From CAYVAP01 sp964343195 (GTDB taxonomy: Bacteria > Bacteroidota > Bacteroidia > J057): a DNA stretch of 64,000 nucleotides. The stretch spans positions 1 through 64,000 of the forward strand of contig CAYFIR010000004.1 of assembly GCA_964343195.1 (NCBI GenBank), given 5' to 3'. Under the pieces are notes generated by a model. It was not told where the DNA came from and made no database searches. It was given only the letters and a program-made list of their open reading frames with translations. Shown here piece by piece: positions 53,999-62,193 of this stretch (position 1 is its first letter; the number at the start of each line of letters is the position of its first letter). The position numbers were made by a program, and so were the translations under genes.

Positions 53999-54137
53999 GC
54001 GTCAGAGACGCTTTGACTTGACGTTTCGCTTCGGAGAAGCTCACGAGCGGCACTGCTGAAGCAGTGCTTAACATTATAACCATCCTATAGGGTGGTGCTG
54101 GTGAGGCTCTCCGAGCCGACACCTGAGGTCTACAGGT
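53999..54137. repeat. Chain of six small stem-loops
   Basis: Six hairpins follow one another: GCGTC-AGA-GACGC (53999-54011), GCTTC-GGA-GAAGC (54028-54040), GCACTGC-TGAA-GCAGTGC (54050-54067), ACCATCC-TATA-GGGTGGT (54079-54096), GGCTC-TCC-GAGCC (54104-54116) and ACCTG-7nt-CAGGT (54121-54137). The first recurs, complemented, at 35277-35289. No gene is seen in 53762-54234. A structured repeat or RNA is likely; function unknown. Confidence 0.65.
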
Positions 54138-54210
54138 CTCCGACTTAATGAAGCTTGATTTTGAATGACAATAGAGACCGCTTTCGAGCACTCGATTCCG
54201 GAGTGGTCAG

Positions 54211-54231
54211 GAACTTTCAATTTCTCAACTC
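54211..54231. repeat. Heptamer tract beside the subtilase stop
   Basis: Units GAACTTT, CAATTTC, TCAACTC lie directly beyond the stop codon of the converging subtilase gene. Short, so weaker than others. Confidence 0.4.
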
Positions 54232-54234
54232 ATC

Positions 54235-57200
54235 CTATTCCACCACCGAAAACTTCCCTATAAACGGCTCGATTCCTTCTTCTTCGGTTTCCACGTAGTA
54301 GATGTACACACCAGGCTTGATCCGGTGATTTCCCTGGTCCATCATGTCCCAGGTGTAACCTCCATCCCCGTCCGTTTCCTCCATTTCGTTGACAAAGCGG
54401 CCCGACAGCGTCATGACCTTGATGGTCGCCTGCTGGGTGAGGTTGGCGAAGCGCATCCCTTCAAACTGCTCGTGGCTGCGCACGGGGTTGGGGTAGGCGA
54501 ATACCTCGCTCAGGTCATCTTTGTGGGAAGAAAAAGTAGCGGTATTCCCTTCCGGGCAAAGGCACAGGCCGTTCAGGGCGCAGACATCTTCCACCGTGAT
54601 GGACACTGGGTACCCCAGTGCCCCAAAGGCTACTTCGCGAATCCGAACCTCCACCGCATCGGGAAAATCCTCGTAGAGCTTCACCGCCGCGATACCACCC
54701 GCCGGATCGATCAGGTAATTGTTGGTGTCCAGTGCCATGGATTCATCCAGCGGCAGGTTGAAGTACAGCACCGCTCGCTTGTTGTCCAGGGATTCCCACT
54801 CCGTGAGGTGAAGGCACTCTTCTTCTGATGCCTCATACAGGAATCGGGCTGTGGTGAAATTGGGGTCGATCATCCCCCGACCAGCGTCCAGAAAGGCCGT
54901 GTCGAGGTCTATGCGGTTGTTGCCTTCCGCCAGGTTTTGACTGAAGCTGACCAGCAGGCTTTTGCCCGGATCGCCCTGACTGAGGATGGATTGTGGGTTG
55001 AGGGTGTTGTTAAGGCGAATGAGGCCACGGTCGGCAACTCTTCCCACGACTTCCTGATCAAAAAACAGCTCGACCTGACTGGCTGATACCGGGCGCACGC
55101 TGTCCAGGCGGGGGCGTGCGTGCGGAGTGAGGATGATGATTTGACCAAATCCACTGACATCCGGCGTCAAACTGGGGTTCAGGGCGCGAAGGACATAGAG
55201 ATAGGGAACTCCTGAGTCCAGATCGGTATCGCTCCAGGACTGAATGTCGTTGAGGGTGGCCACCTCGGCGAGGTCATTGTCATCAGGATTGCGGAGTCGC
55301 CACAATTCGTAGCCGGTCGCATTGGGAGAAGGCCGCCATTCCAGGCGAATTTCATTGTGGGCGAGCACAACTCCCTCCAGTTGAGTCACGGGAATGGGAC
55401 CGCTACGTCCGACCTGTCGCTCAAAAAACTTGGTGGAGTCGATCCGTCCCAGGCCAAGCTCGTTAACTCCGTTGCCGTTGAAGTCGCCGATGACGTGGTG
55501 GCTGGCCAGGCTACCGTAGTAAAACCAGGTGAACTGGTACTGGTTGTTGACCCATTCGAGGACGTAAGTTCGCGGATAGGTTGTGAAGACCAGTTCGTCG
55601 GCAGGATCGTCATCGAGGTTGCCCGCCGTGGCAGCATTGGTCTCTTCCAGGTCCAGGTCAAACAGGTGGTCTTCCCAGACCATCTCGTATTGGTTGTTAC
55701 CCGTTGCTTTGAAGATCCGCAGCCGCCAGAATAGCCCGTCATTTTCGTAGTCATCGTTGCGTAACGGGCTGGGGTGAGACGCTACGAAAAATTCCTTTAC
55801 TCCGTCTCCGTCAAAATCTCCGGCGGTGAGGTACACCCCGGATTTGGTCAGGTCAGCCGTGTCGATGAAGGTGTTGACGTAGTTGTTGCCGCCCTGGTGC
55901 TCGTACACGATGAGGTCTCCGTCAAAATCCCCATAGACGATTTCGGGCTTTCCGTCCTGGTCAAAATCTTCCACCAATACCCTTGGCGCAATGGATCCTG
56001 CATAGTCAGGGCTGAGGTCCTCCAACTTGGCCACCTCCTGAAATGATCCTCCCTGGCCTTCGTAGATGAAGTAATCTTCAAAATCTTTGGCCAATAATTC
56101 TGCTTTTCCATCCCCATCGGTATCCGCAAAGGTCGCCGCATAGCGCTGATTGCCTTCGTCTTCAAACAGCAACTCACTCGGGAAAGCGGTACTGGACGGC
56201 TGCTCCAGCGTAAACATCGAGTCATTGACTGAGGCGAGCAACTCCTGCAAGCCGTCTCCATCGGTGTCGGCGACTCCTTTCGGGATGAGAATGGGGCGAA
56301 AGTCGCTTGAATCTACCGCTCGGAAGAAGCCTCCGTTGAATTCAAAGAATTTGAGTTTGCCGAAGCTCAGCTGGTTGTCGTATTCACTCATCACGACTTC
56401 CAGCAGGCTGTCTCCGTCAAAGTCGAAAGGGCGATCCAGCATGCGGCCGATGGGCAGGCCGTAGCTCAGTTCTTCCCACCCATTTTCGGGAATGTAGGTC
56501 GCGGCGTAGTCGAAGGTTTGAACAGGCGTACTGCTACTCATTCCTGCTGCATTGGTGCTGACCAATTGCCATTCATAAGTGCCGGGATTCAGCTCATTGC
56601 TCCCCAGCAGAAATTCTCCATTCCGGGTGGTGCGGTCATAGATGGCTTCACGCCAGGTGAGGCTGCCCTGTCGGCGGTATCTGAGGCTGTGGTCACAGCG
56701 GTCATCTGTCCGGAATGTCACCCAAAACTCGCGGTCTTCATTGTCCCAAATAGGAACGGCTCTTCTGACATCAATGGTCGGGGCTGTGCGGTCAATCACA
56801 AATCGTATGCGGTCCTCACGTGTGAAGCCATTGCTGCGATCCAGGCGGATACGCAGGGTATAATCGCCTTCCGGCAGATCGCTGATGTCCCACACAGCGA
56901 GGGTGTCCCGCTGACGTTGGTACTGCTGATCCATGAGAATGGGCTGCCACTCACTGGTATCCTGTATGCCGCCCTGGTACTCGATGTGAAACTGCCGGAA
57001 TTCCGGGTCAAGTACAGATCCGACGATGTAGATGCTGTCGGCATTGCTGCCCCGATCGCTAACCGGAGAAACAATCTGCACATTTGAGCCACCTACGACC
57101 TTGAGAGCCCGTTCCAGGTTGAGGCGACCTGCGCCGGTGAAATGATCCCAGCCGGTTTCGTTTAGGTCATCCGCCGAGGTGGTCACCGTACCCCGCACCT

Positions 57201-58545
57201 GTTCCGGTGTCAGGGGGCCGGATTTGGCAAAAAGCAAGGCTGCCGCTGAGGAAACCATGGGAGCAGCAAAACTGGTCCCTTGCGTCCTGGTAAAGGCTGA
57301 GACACTGCCGTCTGAAGCGGTATCGAGCGGCGTGGTGGTGAAGATATTGGAACCGGGCGCGCAGAGGTCCACGGTGAGGCCGTAACTACTCAACGGCCAG
57401 AGAAATTCCCGGCCGTTGTTGAGGTCTGCCGCTGAGGCCGATACCGAGATGGTTTCGTTGTAGCCAGAAGGGTAATGGAGGTTATCACCTGTGCCGTTGC
57501 CAGAGGATGCGATCATCACCACTCCACGGGCATAGGCATAGCGAATGGCGTCGTGCATGACCTTGGAATTGTACACCTCTCCAAAGCTGCAATTGAGAAT
57601 CTTGATGCCGTTGTCGGCTGCATAGATGATCGCACGCGCAATGTCGTCGTCCTCGCCACCTCCTGTCGCTGCAAAAGCCCGGATGGTTACGAGTTTACAT
57701 CGTGGTACCAGTCCGGAGCCCCCGTATTGATTGTCGCTTTTGGCACCGATGACGCCTGCTACCAGGGTGCCGTGTGAGTTATCATCACGAGGATCTGGAT
57801 CGGGGCCAAAATAATCCCCGCCAAAGGGATTTCTGGGCTGATCGACAAAATCGTAGCCTATCACATCGTCGGTGTAACCATTTCCATCATTGTCGATTCC
57901 GTCAAAGTCTCCGCTGATTCCGTTTCGCAGCTCGGTATCCGGCCAGGGTTCATAGCGGCCATTGCCATTGGCATCCTCTGCGGAATTAATGGCTAACTGA
58001 CCGTCAAATTCCGGGTGGTCGTAGTCGATCCCGGTATCCAAAATCCCAATTCGGACGGTAGCGTCGCCCCGGGTAATGTCCCAGGCCTGCGGCGCGCGGA
58101 TGTAGTCGATGTACCACTGTGCACTCAGTGAATCGTCGTTTGGAGTGTAATCAGAGGGTAGTATCTGAACTTCGTCTACCTGCATCAGTCGATTTTCCTC
58201 CACGTACTCAAACCGGCCACTCCCCCGCATCTGGGAAATAAGTTGGCTTGCCTGTCCGTCTGGTAGGGTGACGGTATAGATTCGCTCGACTCCCTCATTA
58301 GAATTTCCTGCTCGCAGGGGCACCAGTCCCTCCGCTACCTCCCAGCTATTGACAAAGGGGAAGGAGGACCGAATGTCAGCCGGGATTTCATTGGATCTAA
58401 TGGCTACCTCGCCCCTGCGATCCAGCCACTGTTTCAGCGGCTCGGCGGCAGGAGCCAACTTGACATTGACTTCTATCTGGGCATAGGAGGATATTGCCCC
58501 CAGGAAAATCAAAGCCAGGATTGTGCGGTATAGGGCCTTTCGCAT
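54235..58545 (-). CDS. Large T9SS subtilase with FG-GAP repeats
   Basis: A 1436-residue exported protein. The ATG at 58545 starts a signal peptide; the frame runs to 58734 but that part is not signal-like. Subtilisin domain: Asp170 in GILDTG, His258 in NSHGT, oxyanion Asn350 in SSGN, Ser425 in GTSFAAP. After it come about seven FG-GAP-type Ca-binding blocks (DFDGDSLLEVV, DTDGDGLQELL, DTDGDGKAELL, DFDQDGKPEIV, DFDGDGVKEFF, DFNGNGVNELG), a fibronectin-III-like region and a T9SS sorting domain (YPNPVRSHEQFEG, LSGRFV, GVYIYYV). Likely a surface protease or adhesin. Confidence 0.9.
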   Translation of the reverse strand: MRKALYRTILALIFLGAISSYAQIEVNVKLAPAAEPLKQWLDRRGEVAIRSNEIPADIRSSFPFVNSWEVAEGLVPLRAGNSNEGVERIYTVTLPDGQASQLISQMRGSGRFEYVEENRLMQVDEVQILPSDYTPNDDSLSAQWYIDYIRAPQAWDITRGDATVRIGILDTGIDYDHPEFDGQLAINSAEDANGNGRYEPWPDTELRNGISGDFDGIDNDGNGYTDDVIGYDFVDQPRNPFGGDYFGPDPDPRDDNSHGTLVAGVIGAKSDNQYGGSGLVPRCKLVTIRAFAATGGGEDDDIARAIIYAADNGIKILNCSFGEVYNSKVMHDAIRYAYARGVVMIASSGNGTGDNLHYPSGYNETISVSASAADLNNGREFLWPLSSYGLTVDLCAPGSNIFTTTPLDTASDGSVSAFTRTQGTSFAAPMVSSAAALLFAKSGPLTPEQVRGTVTTSADDLNETGWDHFTGAGRLNLERALKVVGGSNVQIVSPVSDRGSNADSIYIVGSVLDPEFRQFHIEYQGGIQDTSEWQPILMDQQYQRQRDTLAVWDISDLPEGDYTLRIRLDRSNGFTREDRIRFVIDRTAPTIDVRRAVPIWDNEDREFWVTFRTDDRCDHSLRYRRQGSLTWREAIYDRTTRNGEFLLGSNELNPGTYEWQLVSTNAAGMSSSTPVQTFDYAATYIPENGWEELSYGLPIGRMLDRPFDFDGDSLLEVVMSEYDNQLSFGKLKFFEFNGGFFRAVDSSDFRPILIPKGVADTDGDGLQELLASVNDSMFTLEQPSSTAFPSELLFEDEGNQRYAATFADTDGDGKAELLAKDFEDYFIYEGQGGSFQEVAKLEDLSPDYAGSIAPRVLVEDFDQDGKPEIVYGDFDGDLIVYEHQGGNNYVNTFIDTADLTKSGVYLTAGDFDGDGVKEFFVASHPSPLRNDDYENDGLFWRLRIFKATGNNQYEMVWEDHLFDLDLEETNAATAGNLDDDPADELVFTTYPRTYVLEWVNNQYQFTWFYYGSLASHHVIGDFNGNGVNELGLGRIDSTKFFERQVGRSGPIPVTQLEGVVLAHNEIRLEWRPSPNATGYELWRLRNPDDNDLAEVATLNDIQSWSDTDLDSGVPYLYVLRALNPSLTPDVSGFGQIIILTPHARPRLDSVRPVSASQVELFFDQEVVGRVADRGLIRLNNTLNPQSILSQGDPGKSLLVSFSQNLAEGNNRIDLDTAFLDAGRGMIDPNFTTARFLYEASEEECLHLTEWESLDNKRAVLYFNLPLDESMALDTNNYLIDPAGGIAAVKLYEDFPDAVEVRIREVAFGALGYPVSITVEDVCALNGLCLCPEGNTATFSSHKDDLSEVFAYPNPVRSHEQFEGMRFANLTQQATIKVMTLSGRFVNEMEETDGDGGYTWDMMDQGNHRIKPGVYIYYVETEEEGIEPFIGKFSVVE

Positions 58546-58663
58546 GGTTGATGTATCGGGGATGTGAAGGTGTATAAGAGGGGATAAGGTATAGAAGGGG
58601 AATAGTGGGGGATTATGGCGAAACCGCAAGGCAGCTGAAATCGAACACGTTAGGAAATTCCGA

Positions 58664-58703
58664 ACTACGTTGAGCGCAGCGAAATCCCGCAGAGCGGGAA
58701 ACT
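58664..58703. repeat. Third copy of the 40-bp hairpin repeat
   Basis: ACTACGTTGAGCGCAGCGAA, then ATCCCGC-AGA-GCGGGAAACT, matches the two copies at 3924-4010. Heptamer-like units AAATTCC and GAACTAC precede it, and AAACTCC and AAACTAC follow. Confidence 0.75.
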
Positions 58704-58708
58704 CCAAA

Positions 58709-59065
58709 CTACTCCTCCCCCGTTTCCAGGTCATCGAGCAATCGGTTGATGCGCTCTGCTTCCTTTAACGAGTCATCGGCATAAAAACGCAGCTCCGGAA
58801 TCTTGCGAACTTTGTTTCGGATGCGTTTTGCCAGGAGGTGACGCACTTCCCAGTTCTTTTCGTTGAGGGCCTCTGCCACTTCCTGAAGTTTGGAATCGGG
58901 CAGGACTGAGACATAAATTTTGGCGAGCCCCAGGTCTGGCGGCACCCGAACCACGGTCACCGTAGGGAAGGTGCCAGGGACATAGTTGATCTCATGTGAG
59001 AACAGATCTCCTAGCTCCTGCTGGATCAATTTGGCTACTTTCTTTTGAACAATGGACTCTCCCAT
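58709..59065 (-). CDS. rbfA: Ribosome-binding factor A
   Basis: A 118-residue protein with the KH-like RbfA fold: basic N-terminal helix, LAKIYVSVLPD strand, then a helix and the RHLLAKRIRNKVRKIPELRFYADDS block at the end. It aids late maturation of the 30S subunit. Length matches the family. The promoter of the opposite exporter gene overlaps its first codons. Confidence 0.95.
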   Translation of the reverse strand: MGESIVQKKVAKLIQQELGDLFSHEINYVPGTFPTVTVVRVPPDLGLAKIYVSVLPDSKLQEVAEALNEKNWEVRHLLAKRIRNKVRKIPELRFYADDSLKEAERINRLLDDLETGEE

Positions 59066-59074
59066 ATACTTTTG
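59045..59074 (+). promoter_or_regulatory. Bacteroidota-type promoter for the ABC exporter
   Basis: TTG at 59045-59047 and TACTTTTG at 59067-59074 are 19 nt apart, a close match to TTG-N19-TAnnTTTG. Transcription would start near 59081, about 23 nt before the ATG at 59104. The box overlaps the rbfA start on the other strand. Confidence 0.65.
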
Positions 59075-59103
59075 AATGTTTTATCTTAAACAAAGGTCGC
59101 AAA

Positions 59104-60930
59104 ATGCGCCAATACTTTCGCATCATTGCTTACGGTAGGCCTTACTGGTGGATGGGAGGGGTGTCACTGATCCTGCTGGTCTTCTATTCCCTCTTCAGTG
59201 CCTTTTCCCTGATGGCCGTTATCCCCTTCCTTCAGATCCTGTTTGGACTGGAAGAAGTGGTGCCTCCTACCGAACCCCTTACCCTGGCTACCTTCGGGAA
59301 TACCTCCCTTCTCAAGGCCCATGGATACTATTACCTCCAGCAGCAAATTGAGTTGCACGGGCAGCATCAAATGGTGGCTTATTTCTGCATCGGGCTCCTT
59401 ACGCTTATTTTGGCCAAAAATATCACCCGATACCTCAGCGCCTTTTTCATGGTGCGGCTGGAGCAGGGAACCATGCAACGACTTCGGGATCATCTTTTTG
59501 ACCGGCTCAGCCGTCATGGCCTGAGCTTTTTCACCCGCAAAAAGAAAGGAGACCTGATCAACCTGCTGGTCAATGACGTGCAGGTGGTTCAGGAAGCCGT
59601 ACAGGGTACCCTCATGCCCCTGATCAGGGAACCTCTGACCATGATCGTATTCATGGTGATCCTGTTTGCCCTAAGCTGGAAATTGACGCTGTTTACCCTT
59701 ATTCTCTTACCTGTAACCGGGCTGGTTATCTCTCGAATTTCGGGCCCGCTCAAGCGCAGCACCCGCAAAGGCCAGGAAGTCCTGGGGCAGTTAACGGCCC
59801 TGATGGACGAATTTATCGGCGGGGTGCGCATCGTCATGGGATTCCAGAAAGAAGCCCATGAACGCGGTAGATATGAGGAAAAAAACCGATCGTATGCCGA
59901 CCTGCAAACTAGCCTGCGGCGTCGCATGGAGTTGGCTTCCCCCATAACAGAAGTGGTAAGTCTTACGACCATCTGCGGGATCATTTACTATGCAACCGGT
60001 TTAATCCTGGCTGATGAAAGTTCACTTGGCCCTGCGGAATTTATCGGTTTTCTCACGCTTTTTAGCCAGTTTCTTGCCCCTCTGAAAGTCGTGTCCAATG
60101 TCGCGACACGAATACAGAAGGGCACGGCGGCATATGAACGAGTGGAGGAATTTATGGACGAGCCTGTACAACTGGAGGAAGTGGCCAACCCCATTGCATT
60201 TGGTGAATTTAGCGAGGCCGTCCGGTTCCGGGAGGTTCACTTTGGATACGAAACCGCGGAGGTCATCAAAGGAGTGAGTTTTGACATTCCCAAAGGAAAG
60301 ACTGTCGCACTCGTAGGACCTTCCGGAGCAGGAAAATCCACTCTTGCGGATCTCCTGCCTCGATTTTATGACCCTCAAGGCGGAGCAATTCTGATGGATG
60401 GCTGTGACATTCGACAGATGCGCCTTTCAGATTTGCGTCGACAAATCGGCATCGTATCCCAGGAGGCTATCCTGTTTCACGACACCATCCTGGCCAATAT
60501 CGCCTATGGGGATCCTCACCCTGACATTACCAGGGTGGAGGAAGCCGCCCGGGTAGCCTTTGCCCATGACTTTATCAGTCAGTTGCCAGAAGGCTACCAT
60601 ACACAAATGGGCGAGCGGGGCACCAAGCTGTCTGGCGGACAACGTCAGCGCATTTCCATTGCGCGGGCCATTTATCGGAACCCTCCCATCCTGATCCTTG
60701 ATGAGGCTACCTCCAACCTGGACACCCAATCCGAGCAGGCCGTGCAGGAAGCGCTAGAAACCCTGATGCACAACCGAACTTCGCTGGTAATTGCCCATCG
60801 ACTTTCAACCGTACAGTACGCTGATGAGATCCTCGTCCTCGAGAGTGGAAAGATAATTCAGCGCGGAACCCACCAGGAACTTCTCAATCAGGATGGCTTG
60901 TATCAGCAACTTTATCAGACACTTAGCTAG
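59104..60930 (+). CDS. ABC exporter, MsbA-like
   Basis: A 608-residue half-transporter: six membrane helices (about 12-330), then a nucleotide-binding domain with Walker A GPSGAGKST, signature LSGGQRQRISIARAI and Walker B LILDEATSNLD. It would form a homodimer in the inner membrane. Likeness to MsbA suggests lipid or lipid A flipping, but multidrug export is possible. The ATG at 59104 is used; an open frame reaches 58996 inside rbfA. Confidence 0.9.
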   Translation: MRQYFRIIAYGRPYWWMGGVSLILLVFYSLFSAFSLMAVIPFLQILFGLEEVVPPTEPLTLATFGNTSLLKAHGYYYLQQQIELHGQHQMVAYFCIGLLTLILAKNITRYLSAFFMVRLEQGTMQRLRDHLFDRLSRHGLSFFTRKKKGDLINLLVNDVQVVQEAVQGTLMPLIREPLTMIVFMVILFALSWKLTLFTLILLPVTGLVISRISGPLKRSTRKGQEVLGQLTALMDEFIGGVRIVMGFQKEAHERGRYEEKNRSYADLQTSLRRRMELASPITEVVSLTTICGIIYYATGLILADESSLGPAEFIGFLTLFSQFLAPLKVVSNVATRIQKGTAAYERVEEFMDEPVQLEEVANPIAFGEFSEAVRFREVHFGYETAEVIKGVSFDIPKGKTVALVGPSGAGKSTLADLLPRFYDPQGGAILMDGCDIRQMRLSDLRRQIGIVSQEAILFHDTILANIAYGDPHPDITRVEEAARVAFAHDFISQLPEGYHTQMGERGTKLSGGQRQRISIARAIYRNPPILILDEATSNLDTQSEQAVQEALETLMHNRTSLVIAHRLSTVQYADEILVLESGKIIQRGTHQELLNQDGLYQQLYQTLS

Positions 60931-60946
60931 GGGAAGTGAGATGTGC

Positions 60947-60984
60947 CCCAACAACAAGTGTTGCAACATCCTCCGATTGTTGGG
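60947..60984. terminator. Stem-loop after the exporter gene
   Basis: CCCAACAA (60947-60954) pairs with TTGTTGGG (60977-60984). The loop holds a palindrome TGTTGCAACA (60959-60968). Possible terminator, without a strong T-run. Confidence 0.5.
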
Positions 60985-61116
60985 ATAAATCCTGATGCGA
61001 GATATTTAATAAATAAAAAATGGTGGTTATTTGAATTGCTCGTGGAATTTTGGTATTGTGTACTCGCTACGCAAACTGCTCCTCTCTTGTAATTCACTTG
61101 CACTCACCTTGCTCTC

Positions 61117-62136
61117 ATGGCTAAAACCAATACCCGAAATCGTCCAAAGGAGCACAACCATCCACACCCCAAAGACGCATTGCTAGGACTGGCAGTAGGC
61201 GATGCACTGGGAGTTCCTGTAGAATTTATCCTTCGTGAAGACCTGGAGATATTTCCAGTGAAAAACATGCGTGGATATGGGACTCACCATCAACCTCCTG
61301 GTACCTGGTCCGATGACAGTTCGCTTACCTTTTGTTTGGTAGAATCTCTGATTGAAGGCTATTCTGCCACAGATCTCGGGCAGCGAATGGTAGACTGGTA
61401 TAAAAGCGCCTATTGGACCCCACATGGGGAAGTGTTTGATATCGGCAACTCGACTCGTGAAGCCATTGAGCGAATAGGCTCAGGGCAGGTAGCCCCGGTT
61501 CAGGCTGGTGGACGCGAGCATTTCCACAATGGCAACGGCTCTTTGATGAGGGTGTTGCCATTGGTGTTTAGTTGGGGGGGGAAAACCTCCAAAGAAAGAT
61601 ATGAATGGGTCCAGGAGGTATCATCTCTGACCCATGGGCACCTTCGTTCGGTGTTTAGCTGCTTCCTGTACCTTGAAATTGCCCACCACCTCTACGAAGG
61701 AGCGAACCCTATGGAGGCGTACAAGCAGGGGATAAAATCTGCGGCATCATTTGCTACGGAGCAGAGATTTCCGGAAAAAGAAATGAGGCTGTTCGAACGA
61801 GTGCTGGATGGCCGCCTCCCGCACCTGCAGCGGTTTCAGATTCATAGTTCCGGGTATGTTATCCACTCCCTGGAGGCAAGTCTCTGGAGCCTTCTGACTT
61901 CCAGTAACTATGAAGAGTGTGTCCTGAAAGCTGTCAACCTGGGCGCTGATACCGATACGAATGGAGCCATTGCAGGCGGCCTGGCCGGACTGACCTATGG
62001 GCAACAGTCTATTCCCATGGACTGGCTAAGCGCCCTGCAGCGGCGCAGCGACATCCTTGAACTGGCCGATCGATTCTACGCTTCGCTTAATACAAACGGA
62101 GCCAGTCATCCCGGTCAGGAAGGCATGGTTGCCTGA
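61117..62136 (+). CDS. ADP-ribosylglycohydrolase family protein
   Basis: A 339-residue protein of the DraG type that removes ADP-ribose from proteins or small molecules. GLAVGDALGVPVEF opens the fold. Metal ligands appear as WSDDS (Asp66-Asp67) and, near 276-280, GADTDTNGAIAG. It is cytoplasmic. No ADP-ribosyltransferase partner lies near it. The substrate is unknown. Confidence 0.9.
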   Translation: MAKTNTRNRPKEHNHPHPKDALLGLAVGDALGVPVEFILREDLEIFPVKNMRGYGTHHQPPGTWSDDSSLTFCLVESLIEGYSATDLGQRMVDWYKSAYWTPHGEVFDIGNSTREAIERIGSGQVAPVQAGGREHFHNGNGSLMRVLPLVFSWGGKTSKERYEWVQEVSSLTHGHLRSVFSCFLYLEIAHHLYEGANPMEAYKQGIKSAASFATEQRFPEKEMRLFERVLDGRLPHLQRFQIHSSGYVIHSLEASLWSLLTSSNYEECVLKAVNLGADTDTNGAIAGGLAGLTYGQQSIPMDWLSALQRRSDILELADRFYASLNTNGASHPGQEGMVA

Positions 62137-62193
62137 TCCTGAATTTTGTAATCCCTGACCTGCGTTGCAACTTGAGACGATAAAACTCTCTTG

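Noticed and set aside
53778..54191. Frame of 137 codons on the minus strand
   Set aside because: It runs through the hairpin chain and reads as translated repeat DNA without domain features.
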